Positions 9,558-17,344 of a DNA stretch of 64,000 nucleotides are shown here, piece after piece (within the stretch, counting starts at the first letter, position 1; each line of letters opens with the position of its first letter). The stretch comes from JADFOI01 sp965218935. GTDB taxonomy: Bacteria; Acidobacteriota; UBA6911; RPQK01; JADFOI01. A program made the position numbers and the translations under genes. Where the stretch lies: assembly GCA_965218935.1 (NCBI GenBank), contig CBDCMH010000001.1:372001-436000 (forward strand). The letters run 5' to 3'. Below the pieces are notes generated by a model. That model worked only from the letters and a program-made list of their open reading frames with translations, was not told the origin of the DNA and did not search any database.

Positions 9558-10019
9558 CTATCCCGTTTCTTGTTGAACAAGAGACCGGATTCGTTCGATG
9601 TTCGAGTTTCTCAATGGGCAGGTACTGTCCGTGGCTACGCACTGAGCCAGGTTCATACCGCAGCCGCAGGTGCACCGGGCCTCATTGGCATGGTCCAGGA
9701 CTTCTTGCTTCTGTTCTTCGGCGAGGCCGGAGAAGTCCACCTCGCGCAGGTCTCGGTCGGTATAGTAGCCGGTTCTTTGCACTCCCCCCATACCAAGGGA
9801 GGGACTGGAACCGCTGCCGGGGCCCACCTGGGTCATTGCGTAGCCCAGCAAGACGGCTAACGCCACCCCTCCGATCCAGATCAAAATCTTGGTGGAGCCT
9901 TGCACCGCCCCCCCTTCCCTCAGGGCGCAGCAGCGCTTGTATTTCTTGTCCGAGCCGCAGGGGCAAGGCTGGTTCCTGCTGGGACTGCCTCCCGAAGCGC
10001 CGGATTTGTTTTTCTTCAT
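9558..10019 (-). CDS. SEC-C motif membrane protein with CcmH-like cysteine tail
   Basis: A 153-residue protein with an unusual order of parts. The N-terminus is a zinc-binding SEC-C motif (PCPCGSDKKYKRCC, residues about 18-31), normally found at the C-terminus of SecA and other proteins. Next is one transmembrane helix (about 44-62, KILIWIGGVALAVLLGYA). The tail has RCTCGCGMNLAQC...CPLRN, resembling the cysteine region of CcmH/NrfF-type or related small proteins. By topology the SEC-C part would be cytoplasmic and the cysteine tail periplasmic. No function can be assigned. It stands alone, upstream of and on the same strand as the gldA operon. The ribosome-binding site is weak. Confidence 0.75.
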   Translation of the reverse strand: MKKNKSGASGGSPSRNQPCPCGSDKKYKRCCALREGGAVQGSTKILIWIGGVALAVLLGYAMTQVGPGSGSSPSLGMGGVQRTGYYTDRDLREVDFSGLAEEQKQEVLDHANEARCTCGCGMNLAQCVATDSTCPLRNSNIERIRSLVQQETG

Positions 10020-10106
10020 AAGACGGCCCTATTTGCTGTGAGCATTCACTGTTTCCTTGATTTGAGGCAAGTATAGCGGTGGCGCTGGGCTGTGTCCATG
10101 GGTGGT

Positions 10107-10161
10107 AGAGTTCGGGGAGAATTCTTGGGCCTGTCCCCGAGTTCTACTCTCCCCGAACTCT
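10107..10161. repeat. Hairpin with 14-bp perfect inverted repeat
   Basis: AGAGTTCGGGGAGA at 10107-10120 is exactly complementary to 10148-10161. The loop contains AATTCTTGGGCCTGTCCCCGA, which reappears in altered form at 56129-56150. It resembles a REP-type repeat. There is no T-run, so it is not a typical terminator. Confidence 0.6.
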
Positions 10162-10371
10162 CAGGTTGACACCCTCCCTGAGCCGTGGAAAACCCGCTAA
10201 CTGGTTACAGTGACGTCATCTTATCGGTCGACAGGCAGATTGAACTGTAAGCGGTCGTTGACAACTGGGTGGGAGAATAAGGTCTCCCAACCCCCGCTGC
10301 AGAGCCGAAAGGGGAGTCAAACCCAGAGCTTGATGGGGTTGAGCGGCTTTAGTCGGTGGTTCTGTAATCTC

Positions 10372-10387
10372 TGGCACGCAAATTGCT
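10372..10387 (+). promoter_or_regulatory. Consensus sigma-54 (RpoN) promoter
   Basis: TGGCACG, then CAAA, then TTGCT matches the -24/-12 consensus at every defined position, with correct spacing. The predicted start is near 10398, about 250 nt before the rpoD fragment. I cannot tell whether an intact rpoD was once controlled from here. The rest of 10020-10651 holds only the hairpin above and no gene I can support. Confidence 0.55.
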
Positions 10388-10651
10388 TATGGCCTCTGGG
10401 TGTCTAGGAAATATCTGATCTTGGCTGAAGTCGGAGGAAAGATTAGGTTTCTCTGGATCAGGTCGAATGGTTGCCGGAAGGGCATCGAAGGGCTGGGTCC
10501 TCAAATGGTAGGGAAGCTCTTTGCCCGTCAGGAAGTCGGCGATCTGCGGTTCGTACCGTGGCCCCTGGATCAGCTCACCCCCCAAACGCGGCCTGGTTTA
10601 TTCAAGCAGTCCTTGACCGAACAGGGCCTTGATGCTTGAGGAGTTCGAAAA

Positions 10652-10990
10652 GTGATTCACCCCCACAAAGACAACGATCATCGGTTTCACGAACAGAGTA
10701 ACGGGATTTCCCCGGAGGTTGATTCCTCGGAAAATGGAGCGAGCATTGTGCGTACGGTCAGAAAAAATGGAGTCGCCCTGGATGATGCTCCCCAGCGGTC
10801 TGAAGGAGATGAAGTCGACCGCTCAAAGCTGGATCAAAAAGACGGCGATTCTGATGAGAATGAGGCTTCCGAGGGCCAGGAGAAGGGTAAGGATCCCATT
10901 CGTGTCTATCTCAAAGAGATGGGGATGGTGCCTCTCTTGAGCCGTGCGGGCGAAGTGGAGATCGCAAAGAGGATTGAGAAGGGCAAAAAA
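10652..10990 (+). pseudogene. rpoD: RNA polymerase sigma factor RpoD, N-terminal fragment
   Basis: From a GTG at 10652, preceded by GAGGAG 8 nt upstream, the reading frame encodes an acidic N-terminus. It ends with DPIRVYLKEMGMVPLLSRAG and EVEIAKRIEKG, which is sigma-70 region 1.2. At 10991 the frame runs into the end of a degenerate insertion sequence and stops at 11071 after foreign residues. Regions 2 to 4 are not found in the next 2 kb. Only about 113 native residues remain out of an expected several hundred, so it cannot be a working sigma factor. An intact rpoD is presumably elsewhere in the genome. Confidence 0.85.
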
Positions 10991-11030
10991 TGTACGTCTT
11001 CAGCGAGAATGGGACATTTGGGGTTCCAAG

Positions 11031-11914
11031 CTAAGAGACAGTGGGAACCGATGCTGATCGGGCTAGTTTAGCATTGATCGCCTGCCGACGGGCAAGGGTG
11101 ACTCCTTTCAATCTTCTCCTTTTTGTGTGGATGGAATCTCGTCTTGCGAAGTACATGTCATCGGGTGTGACGTTACCCAGGGCCTCGTGATAGCGCCTGG
11201 AGTTGTAGTAGTCGATAAAGACCGCGATTTCTCGCTCCAACTCCTCGGGTGTCTCCCAGACGCATTAGGTTGATGCGTTCCTTGCAGGAACGATGGTAGC
11301 GTTCGATCTGAAACCTGCGATACAAGAGCATCTCATCGATACGATAGGGTGAGGCCAGGATGTGGCCCAGTCCCTTGGTCTCAAAGAGCAGCGGGAAGAC
11401 AAAAAGTCTTTGGCCAAGCTTCAAAAATCCCCGGTCCGACTGGTCTGAATCACCAGCCGGTAAAGCCGAAGCTGCAGACAATTGAGGAAGAGCTGTTCCA
11501 CACCCGTTCTCTCACAAGCCGCCTCGACTTCACCTGGCTGAAGTCTCTAAGCACGAACATTGGCCGTGATTAAGAAGTCCCCAGTTGGAAGCAGCCCCAG
11601 TTCTTGACCAGAAGGAGTAGGTCGCATCCGTTTGCCAACCTGCTGGTTGGGTCGGGTCGTCTTGATTCGATATTCCGATATCGGCTGGAAAGCTCCGGAG
11701 TTGAACCTTGCCCGATTTGATTCAGGAGGGCCCTATCCGCTTGATCAAAATCCGTTGATAGGACCGAGGATTCAGCGAGACCGTACAAGTTTTCGCACCT
11801 ATCCGTCACCTGGCAGCTCACTTCTCGTGAGGCCACCACTCGGGCCGTTGACGAGCAAGCGCCATCTCCAGGATTCGAATTCCCGTTCATTTGGGCAGAG
11901 ATCTGATTCCACAA
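11031..11914 (-). pseudogene. Transposase orfB remnant (integrase-core type)
   Basis: Conserved pieces appear in transposase order but in shifting frames. SREVSCQVTDR and LLLLVKNWG (about 11914-11570) are followed by KGLGHILASPY and IERYHRSCKERINL (about 11400-11260). EREIAVFIDYYNSRRYHEAL and TPDDMYFARR (11240-11031) come last. This matches the DDE integrase core of IS3/IS481-like transposases. Several frameshifts make it non-functional. Confidence 0.75.
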
Positions 11915-12228
11915 CCCGCTCCTGATCCTCGCGGGGACTGGTCCCGCAAGCCTGGGCCAGACCCCCTCTTTCGAAGAGATGGTGTCTCCAGAGGATGGAT
12001 CTTTCCGTGTCTAAGGTGGGCAAGATTCTCGAGATTGATCCAGGCACCGATCTCACTGGACCGACTAACATCGGAGGCCTCGAAGATGTCCTTAAAACTT
12101 CGGGGCTTGTGCATCGCTGAGCGATCCTCTGATTTCTCCTATAGAGAGCGGGATCTATATCAATCAAAAGGACCAGATGGTTTTAGCTTTTGGTTCAATC
12201 CACTAACCGTCTCGAGCCACCGCCTTCT

Positions 12229-12539
12229 TCAAGGCCTCATTCGGTCCTGGGATCGAGATGCGACAACGACCTCACCCTGGAAGAAATTGGGCATTCCGTT
12301 GCCGTCTACCCGGGTTAGACCGTTTTTGCCCGAATCCAGGTCGAGGCGCTCCGCAAGCTGCGTCATCATTGTAGTAGATCGAAGGTTGGAAATCCCTTCT
12401 CTTGCGAGCACAGCAACGGTGACGCAGAATCTCTCCGCGGAGCCCCTCCAGATGACGCATGTGGAGTCTTCTCTTCGGCTCGTGAATCTTCCAGGCGGGT
12501 GGCCCTACTCGATCTGCGCCGAGCGACGTCTGTGGTCAT
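12229..12539 (-). pseudogene. Transposase orfA remnant
   Basis: It starts with ATG at 12539 behind AAAGGAG, so the original translation start is intact. The N-terminus (MTTDVARRRSS) is arginine-rich. Later pieces such as GLRGEILRHRCCAR and FQGEVVVASRSQD lie in different frames. It sits directly upstream of the orfB remnant, as expected for a two-ORF element. Assignment rests mainly on this context. Confidence 0.5.
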
Positions 12540-12549
12540 AGCGTTCTCC

Positions 12550-12590
12550 TTTTGGCACTTCGTGCACGATGACCTATGCATAATCCCGGC
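12550..12590. repeat. Fragment of palindromic ATGCATAA repeat, copy 3
   Basis: CACTTCGTGCACGATGACCTATGCATAATCCCGGC aligns with the right end of the copy at 34604-34810 (CACTTCGTCACGAAAACCGATGCGTACTCCCGA). The left part was apparently lost when the neighbouring insertion sequence arrived. I see nothing identifiable in 12591-12811. Confidence 0.6.
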
Positions 12591-12811
12591 TTGCTCTGAG
12601 TGTGGCTGTCAAGACTTCAGACCCTTTGAAGACAAAGAGGACTTGTAGATCTCACGGGGCCCTCAAACGAGTATCCAACTCTCTCTTAAGGGCTCGGCCC
12701 TATGTGTCCACCTTTCGCTGACGGGATACACTTCAGCAGGCAACGGGAGCCAGGCAGGATATCCTTACGGATAGCCGATCCAGCCGCAGGTTCTGACCTC
12801 AGGCCGGGGAC

Positions 12812-14362
12812 GTGCCCGGTTCGGGCACTCTCGTGAACACCCTCACGGAATCGCTGCTTCGAAGGCGACTGCTGTCCCTGAGCCTGGTCTTTTTCGTCGC
12901 CGGCCTCCTCTGGCTGAGCGGCAACCTCCTCAGCCAGAGAGCATTTTTCCCCATGATCCAGATCCCTCTGCTGCTGGCCATTGGGTGTATGGCGCTGCTG
13001 CTTTTCAGCAAGAAGCCGCTTTCACTGACACCACTCAGGGCCCTGGAACTGCTCCTCTTCGGATGGGCTGCTGCTTATATGGGCCTGCAGGATCTTACCT
13101 TCATCGACCAGAGCGCGGCACTGGGAGACAGCGGTTTGGCCCTGTCGGGTCTGCTCAGAACCGTTTTGCACAATGGGCTGCTGGTGATCGTCTACGGAAT
13201 GTTCATACCCAATAGCTGGCAAAGAGCGGCCTGGGTCGTTACCCCGTTGGCGGCTACCCCGCTGGCTGCGATGCTCTTTTTGTGGGGAAGGTACCCGGAG
13301 ATCGTAGAGACCATGGTCCCCACGCCTTCCAGGGAGTTTGTGGAGGCCGGAGTCCTACTGATCTTCAGCATTGCCATCGCCATTGCGGGCACCCAGATCG
13401 TCGGCTATTACCGAAGCTGCGAGGTGAAGGCCACAGAGATGGGCTTTTACACATTGAGAGAGAGGATCGGTATGGGTGGGATGGGAGAGGTGTGGCTGGC
13501 CGATCATGAAAGGTTGGTGAGACCCGCCGTCATCAAATTGATCCGGCCAGAGAGGTTGAAGGAGGGCGGGAAAGAGGCGCAGCGAACCGTGCGGCGGTTT
13601 GAGAAGGAAGCCCAGGCCACCGCCGAGTTGCGCTCTCCTCATACCGTTGAACTCTATGATTTCGGGGTTACCTATGATCAGACTTTTTACTACGTCATGG
13701 AATACCTCAATGGGATCGATCTGGCCACGCTGGTTCAGAAGCATGGTCCGGTGCCCGCCCAGAGAACGATCTACCTCCTGCAGCAGGTCTGCGAGTCTCT
13801 GGGCGAGGCTCACAACCACCATCTCATTCATCGGGACGTGAAACCCGCAAATATATTTGTTTGCCATATGGGACTGTCCTACGATTTCATCAAGGTCCTC
13901 GATTTCGGTCTTGTAAAAACTCAAACCGAAGGCGCCTCGGGTCCCCACGGTGACAGGAGCTCCGAGCTCACCATGGAAGGCATGACCACTGGAACACCGG
14001 CCTTTATGGCCCCTGAGTTGGCAGTGGGCCAGGACAATGTGGATGTTCGAAGCGACCTCTATGCCTTAGGCTGTGTCGGCTACTGGTTGCTCACCGGGGA
14101 GTTGGTTTTCCAGCGAGAGAATCCTGTTGCCATGATTGTGGATCACGTCAATGCTTTGCCGGTCCCCCCCTCTCAAAGAACGGAAAATGATGTTCCCGAG
14201 GAAGTGGATCGTATTATTCTCAAATGTCTGGAGAAGGATCCTCTCCAACGCTTCCAGACCGCCGTGGAGCTTGCCGATGCGCTCTTGGCCTGTGCTCGAC
14301 CGCAGGACTGGAGCCGTGAACATGCCGAGAGCTGGTGGAGGCTTCACTATCCCGATTCCTGA
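12812..14362 (+). CDS. Membrane-anchored Hanks-type serine/threonine protein kinase
   Basis: A 516-residue kinase with about six N-terminal hydrophobic helices (residues 15-205) and a cytoplasmic catalytic domain after them. This is the reverse of the usual PknB order. The glycine loop IGMGGMGEVW starts at about 219, the ATP-binding Lys is in AVIKLI, the catalytic loop HRDVKPAN has Asp342, and DFG is at 364-366. TPAFMAPE and DLYALGC are the activation-segment and helix-F motifs. All catalytic residues are present, so it should be active. The start GTG at 12812 has no strong ribosome-binding site. No sensor domain is recognisable; the helices could themselves sense membrane state. The gene stands alone beside mobile debris. 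Confidence 0.93.
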   Translation: MPGSGTLVNTLTESLLRRRLLSLSLVFFVAGLLWLSGNLLSQRAFFPMIQIPLLLAIGCMALLLFSKKPLSLTPLRALELLLFGWAAAYMGLQDLTFIDQSAALGDSGLALSGLLRTVLHNGLLVIVYGMFIPNSWQRAAWVVTPLAATPLAAMLFLWGRYPEIVETMVPTPSREFVEAGVLLIFSIAIAIAGTQIVGYYRSCEVKATEMGFYTLRERIGMGGMGEVWLADHERLVRPAVIKLIRPERLKEGGKEAQRTVRRFEKEAQATAELRSPHTVELYDFGVTYDQTFYYVMEYLNGIDLATLVQKHGPVPAQRTIYLLQQVCESLGEAHNHHLIHRDVKPANIFVCHMGLSYDFIKVLDFGLVKTQTEGASGPHGDRSSELTMEGMTTGTPAFMAPELAVGQDNVDVRSDLYALGCVGYWLLTGELVFQRENPVAMIVDHVNALPVPPSQRTENDVPEEVDRIILKCLEKDPLQRFQTAVELADALLACARPQDWSREHAESWWRLHYPDS

Positions 14363-14434
14363 AATCTGTCCTTGCCAGCGGTGCTTCGATTCGGTACCCT
14401 CCGCTGTGCCATTAGAGTTGAGAAAGGAGGGTTT

Positions 14435-14842
14435 ATGCGTCAGGGGAAGGGTCGACAAATTCTGTTTGTGCTGGTGGGAAGCATGATCTTCGTGGCGGGG
14501 TGGCTGGCGGGACAACAGCGGGCAACGACGGAGAAAACCACTGTTCATGCGGTTGCGTGGACTGCCGCTGACGGGGCAACGGAACAAGGCCTTGCAGATT
14601 TCAAGAGAGCTACCGAAGAGCTGATCACTTCGATGCCGGGATTAAGAAAGGCATGGGTAGGAAAACTTCGGCAACCCTTGGTTGTGGGAGACATTACCCG
14701 CACCCACGGTTTGGTGTTGGAATTCGATGATGTGAAAAGTAAGGAGGCCTATTCGAGCCATCCCAGCCGGGTCCCCTGGGCTGCAGTGTGGAGTAAGGTG
14801 AGGGTGCCCCGATCCACGAACTTTGACGTCATTGAAGAATAA
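14435..14842 (+). CDS. Dabb (stress-responsive alpha/beta barrel) domain protein, membrane-anchored
   Basis: A 136-residue protein. The ATG at 14435 follows AAAGGAGGG, a better start than the TTG at 14372. Residues 8-28 form a signal anchor or signal peptide (ILFVLVGSMIFVAGWLAG). The rest is a ferredoxin-like Dabb domain: HAVAWTAADG is the first strand, then MPGLRKAWVG, HGLVLEFDDVKSKEAYSSHP and a terminal strand ending in FDVIEE. Dabb domains often dimerise; some act as enzymes, but no activity can be predicted here. It follows the kinase by 72 nt and could be co-transcribed with it. Confidence 0.75.
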   Translation: MRQGKGRQILFVLVGSMIFVAGWLAGQQRATTEKTTVHAVAWTAADGATEQGLADFKRATEELITSMPGLRKAWVGKLRQPLVVGDITRTHGLVLEFDDVKSKEAYSSHPSRVPWAAVWSKVRVPRSTNFDVIEE

Positions 14843-14888
14843 GCTGGATCGGGTGGAAACTGCCCGACCAGGTCTGCTGAGGGCGAGA

Positions 14889-15167
14889 ATGGACGAACGA
14901 CGGTTTTGTGACGAATCCGAAACGACTAAGCCGGCGGTGTTGCGCTGCCAGAGCTGTAGGGAGCAGGAGACCTACCAGTTGCGCTGGCTGGTCCGCCAGA
15001 AGAAGAAACATCTGTCTCAAGGGGCCGATGAGCAGGCTCGAAGCCGCTTCGCCAAGTTTCAGAGTTACATGGTGCTGATCGATGACGTCGTGACGTGCGG
15101 GGATCCTCGCTGCCGTCGCAGGATTGAAGTCTCTGGCATCAAGACAACGGCCTACCTCACCGATTAG
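14889..15167 (+). CDS. Small conserved zinc-ribbon protein
   Basis: A 92-residue protein starting at the ATG at 14889, which follows GAGGGCGAG. Two cysteine pairs, CQSCREQETYQLRW and CGDPRCRRRIEVSG, are the two knuckles expected of a zinc ribbon, separated by a basic helix (RWLVRQKKKHL) and an YMVLIDDVV strand. It resembles uncharacterised small proteins; no function is known. It follows the Dabb gene closely on the same strand and faces the PilZ gene tail to tail, with one base between them. Confidence 0.6.
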   Translation: MDERRFCDESETTKPAVLRCQSCREQETYQLRWLVRQKKKHLSQGADEQARSRFAKFQSYMVLIDDVVTCGDPRCRRRIEVSGIKTTAYLTD

Positions 15168-15168
15168 G

Positions 15169-15885
15169 TCAATCAAACCATTGGATGTCGGCGTCTCGAG
15201 GAAGGATTTGAGCCAAAAACAGGTGGAGTTTGTTCTGCGCCTCGGGTCCCAGGTGCAGGAACTCCAAAGCCACAAGGTTCAGCTTCGTCCCATCTTGCCT
15301 CAGAGGTTGATATCGAACCACCCAACCCACAGCCTTCACCTGCTCGGAAGGAGATAAACGAAAGCTAATCTCCAATCGATCCTTCAGTTTGAGTGGAAGA
15401 GGGCTATGAAAGGCCAATCCTCCTACGCTGACGTTTTCGGTCTCCGCCTCGGAGACCGTGTTTCCGATGAGTTGAGTGTCTGCGGCGTCGATAATCGTAA
15501 ATGAGAAGGAGATCGGATAACACACGCGCTGGGCCTTTCTGCGCTGAACCGAGATCTCTTCACGGGGACTTGAGATGGTCACCTGTCGGGCACAGGGGCC
15601 GGATACGGTCTGGATCTCAGCGTCGAAGTAGTAGGCGGTCTCTTCATCCCAATATTTAATTCGGACCGGATCTCCTGGCGAAAAGGCCCGCGTTGTAGGC
15701 GCACCCAGTAGTTCTAACCATACGTGTTCGGAAGTGATCCTGGTAATGGTGGCGGCAAGTGGGCTGGCCGACTCTGACACAGGGGAGAGGGACACCGTTT
15801 TTTCCAGAAAAAGGTGGTGTTGTGAACCCGCCGTGGTGACCTCGGCAAATTTAAGATTTCGACCGTCAAATGAGGTGCTAAACAT
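15169..15885 (-). CDS. PilZ domain protein (YcgR-like, c-di-GMP receptor)
   Basis: A 238-residue cytoplasmic protein. The N-terminal half is a YcgR-type beta domain (FSPGDPVRIKYWDEE). The C-terminal PilZ domain carries the binding signature RRKAQR at about residue 124-129, followed by NVSVGG about 30 residues later. This corresponds to the RxxxR and (D/N)xSxxG motifs that grip cyclic di-GMP. Proteins of this layout control motility or exopolysaccharide. No flagellar gene is nearby; a pilin gene lies about 4 kb away, so a twitching or surface role is possible but unproven. Confidence 0.85.
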   Translation of the reverse strand: MFSTSFDGRNLKFAEVTTAGSQHHLFLEKTVSLSPVSESASPLAATITRITSEHVWLELLGAPTTRAFSPGDPVRIKYWDEETAYYFDAEIQTVSGPCARQVTISSPREEISVQRRKAQRVCYPISFSFTIIDAADTQLIGNTVSEAETENVSVGGLAFHSPLPLKLKDRLEISFRLSPSEQVKAVGWVVRYQPLRQDGTKLNLVALEFLHLGPEAQNKLHLFLAQILPRDADIQWFD

Positions 15886-16014
15886 TCCGATTTACTCAGG
15901 GGTTTCATGCAGTGTGACCCAAAGGGTACAAACGGTGCTGTGAGCCTCATCACCAGGATGTGAAGATGGAACGGAATTCGGGGCAAAAAGCCTTGTCTGA
16001 TCAGCGCTCACCGC

Positions 16015-16758
16015 TCACTTCTTCGAGGGCCAGGGAATCAGCATCGAGACCTTTCGCCTGTAATTCACGTAGTCCTCTCCGTGGTAGGCGGCCAGGTCCT
16101 TCTCCTCGAATTGGATGGCAATAAGCATATAAGCAGTGGTGGCGATGGAGAAAACAAGGTGACCGGTGGTCATCAGGGGAGTCGCCCAAAAGGCCATGTG
16201 CCAGCCCAACAAGAGGGGATGGCGGACAAACTTGTAAAAGCCCACGACCCTAAACTGGGAAGGGGTATAGGGGCGGCCTAAAGCGTAGAGGATGACCTGT
16301 CGGGTACCGAAAAGGTCGAAGTGATCAATGATAAAGCTGGAGAGGACAACGAGACCAAAGCCCAGGAAAAAAAGACCCCAAAGCACATTGGCCCCGAGTG
16401 GATTCTGAACCTCCCACACCACGCCCGTCATCGGTTGCCACTGCCAGAACAACAGGATCACCAACAGGTTGGATTGCAAGACATAGGTGCTCCGCTCCAC
16501 CGGCTTGGGCACGAACTGGGTCCACCACCGCTTGAACCCCGGGCGCGCCATCGCACTGTGGGGAACGGCGAAGAGCGCCAGCAGGAGGATGTTGACAAGC
16601 AGTGCTATCCCCACCGGACCCGGGGTGCCGCTATCAATCGTTTTGGGAACCAGGGGATCGAAATTGAAATTGCCTAAAAAGCAGATGAGATAGAGAAAAA
16701 CGAGCAGGAACATCACGTGGCATACAACACCGTAGAGAACAGCAAGGATCTTGGCCAT
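16015..16758 (-). CDS. mddA: Methanethiol S-methyltransferase (MddA-like)
   Basis: A 247-residue integral membrane methyltransferase of the NnrU/isoprenylcysteine methyltransferase superfamily, with about five or six helices. AVPHSAMARPGFKRWWT, IERSTYVL-like VERSTYVLQSN, NHFDLFG-like DHFDLFGTRQV, KFVRHPLLLGW and EEKDL near the C-terminus follow the arrangement I associate with MddA, which methylates methanethiol to dimethyl sulfide using S-adenosylmethionine. The RHPL and EE motifs form the SAM pocket in this superfamily. The ATG at 16758 has a GGGAGG site. It stands alone. Another substrate of the NnrU family cannot be excluded. Confidence 0.7.
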   Translation of the reverse strand: MAKILAVLYGVVCHVMFLLVFLYLICFLGNFNFDPLVPKTIDSGTPGPVGIALLVNILLLALFAVPHSAMARPGFKRWWTQFVPKPVERSTYVLQSNLLVILLFWQWQPMTGVVWEVQNPLGANVLWGLFFLGFGLVVLSSFIIDHFDLFGTRQVILYALGRPYTPSQFRVVGFYKFVRHPLLLGWHMAFWATPLMTTGHLVFSIATTAYMLIAIQFEEKDLAAYHGEDYVNYRRKVSMLIPWPSKK

Positions 16759-17076
16759 AACTTCCTCCCTTTTTCTGACGGGCCCTGAATGATCGGTTGG
16801 TCACAATGCTGAGCCTTGACCGCTCAGAAGGCAAGATCAGATCCACCCGTATTCATTCTCGGTGAGGATTAGAGGGCGTTCACCCATCACCATTCAATAA
16901 CGCCTGGTAATTGTGACAGTTGCGTGCCATTGTTTCTTGCCGTACCCTCGTGGCGGATTGACAAAACCGACAAACGTCGCCTATCTGGTACACGCCGCAG
17001 TAAGCTTATTCTCGAAACGAAAATCCTATAAACCCTTTATGTTCAGTAGTTTATATAGAATATATGCAGCGAAGGG

Positions 17077-17106
17077 TTCGAACTAGAAAACCTTTTAGAG
17101 TATAAT
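17077..17106 (+). promoter_or_regulatory. Sigma-70-type promoter in front of structured RNA
   Basis: A perfect TATAAT at 17101-17106 has a weak -35 (TTCGAA at 17077-17082, 18-bp spacer). The predicted start, 17112-17113, falls exactly on the first base of the long stem described in the next entry. Confidence 0.5.
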
Positions 17107-17111
17107 TGAAG

Positions 17112-17190
17112 TTGGGAGGAGTCAGGCGCGACTTCTCTCCTCCGACAGCAGAAGCGCCGGCACATCCCCGTGTCACTGGCTCCTCCCATC
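17112..17190 (+). ncRNA. Candidate structured RNA with three-way junction
   Basis: Outer stem: TGGGAGGAGTCAG (17113-17125) pairs with CTGGCTCCTCCCA (17177-17189) over 13 positions including one G-U. Inside are two hairpins: GGCG and CTTCT pair with AGAAG and CGCC (about 17126-17159), then GGCAC pairs with GTGTC (about 17159-17174). A second short hairpin, GCCACC-A-GGTGGC, lies near 17209-17221, flanked by TACTT and AAGTA. No known RNA family is recognised with confidence. It could be a small RNA or the leader of the gene starting at 17345. The rest of 16759-17344 holds nothing else I can name. Confidence 0.45.
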
Positions 17191-17344
17191 TCTAAGCCTA
17201 CTTTCACCGCCACCAGGTGGCAAGTAAATTCTTTCAGTCTATTCGCCTGTCAAGTGGGCAGTGCCTGTCGCATCACTTGAGCCTGCGCCAACCTGTGTGA
17301 CAAGATATGGAAGCTCCAGAAGAATCTGACCGCGAAAGGGTTCC

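Larger units (their letters stand above)
10991..12550 (-). mobile_element. Degenerate two-ORF insertion sequence inserted in rpoD
   Basis: The left end begins TGTACGTCTTCAGCG exactly where rpoD homology stops. On the minus strand an orfA start with a good AGGAG site lies at 12539. It is followed by transposase pieces in several frames, ending with an integrase-type C-terminus at about 11240-11031. The right boundary is uncertain because a palindromic repeat fragment begins near 12550. Many frame changes show it is dead. Confidence 0.75.

Noticed and set aside
10107..10161. Rho-independent terminator
   Set aside because: The hairpin is strong but has no T-run on either strand and a long GC-rich loop related to a repeat.
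10349..10639. Open frames upstream of the rpoD fragment (79 and 78 codons) as a dnaG remnant
   Set aside because: Neither translation resembles DnaG or any other family; the plus-strand frame merely begins by chance 2 nt after the predicted sigma-54 start.
17112..17190. Signal recognition particle RNA
   Set aside because: The conserved SRP Alu/S-domain bases (GGTCAGG..GGAAGGAAGCAGC type tetraloop region) are absent.
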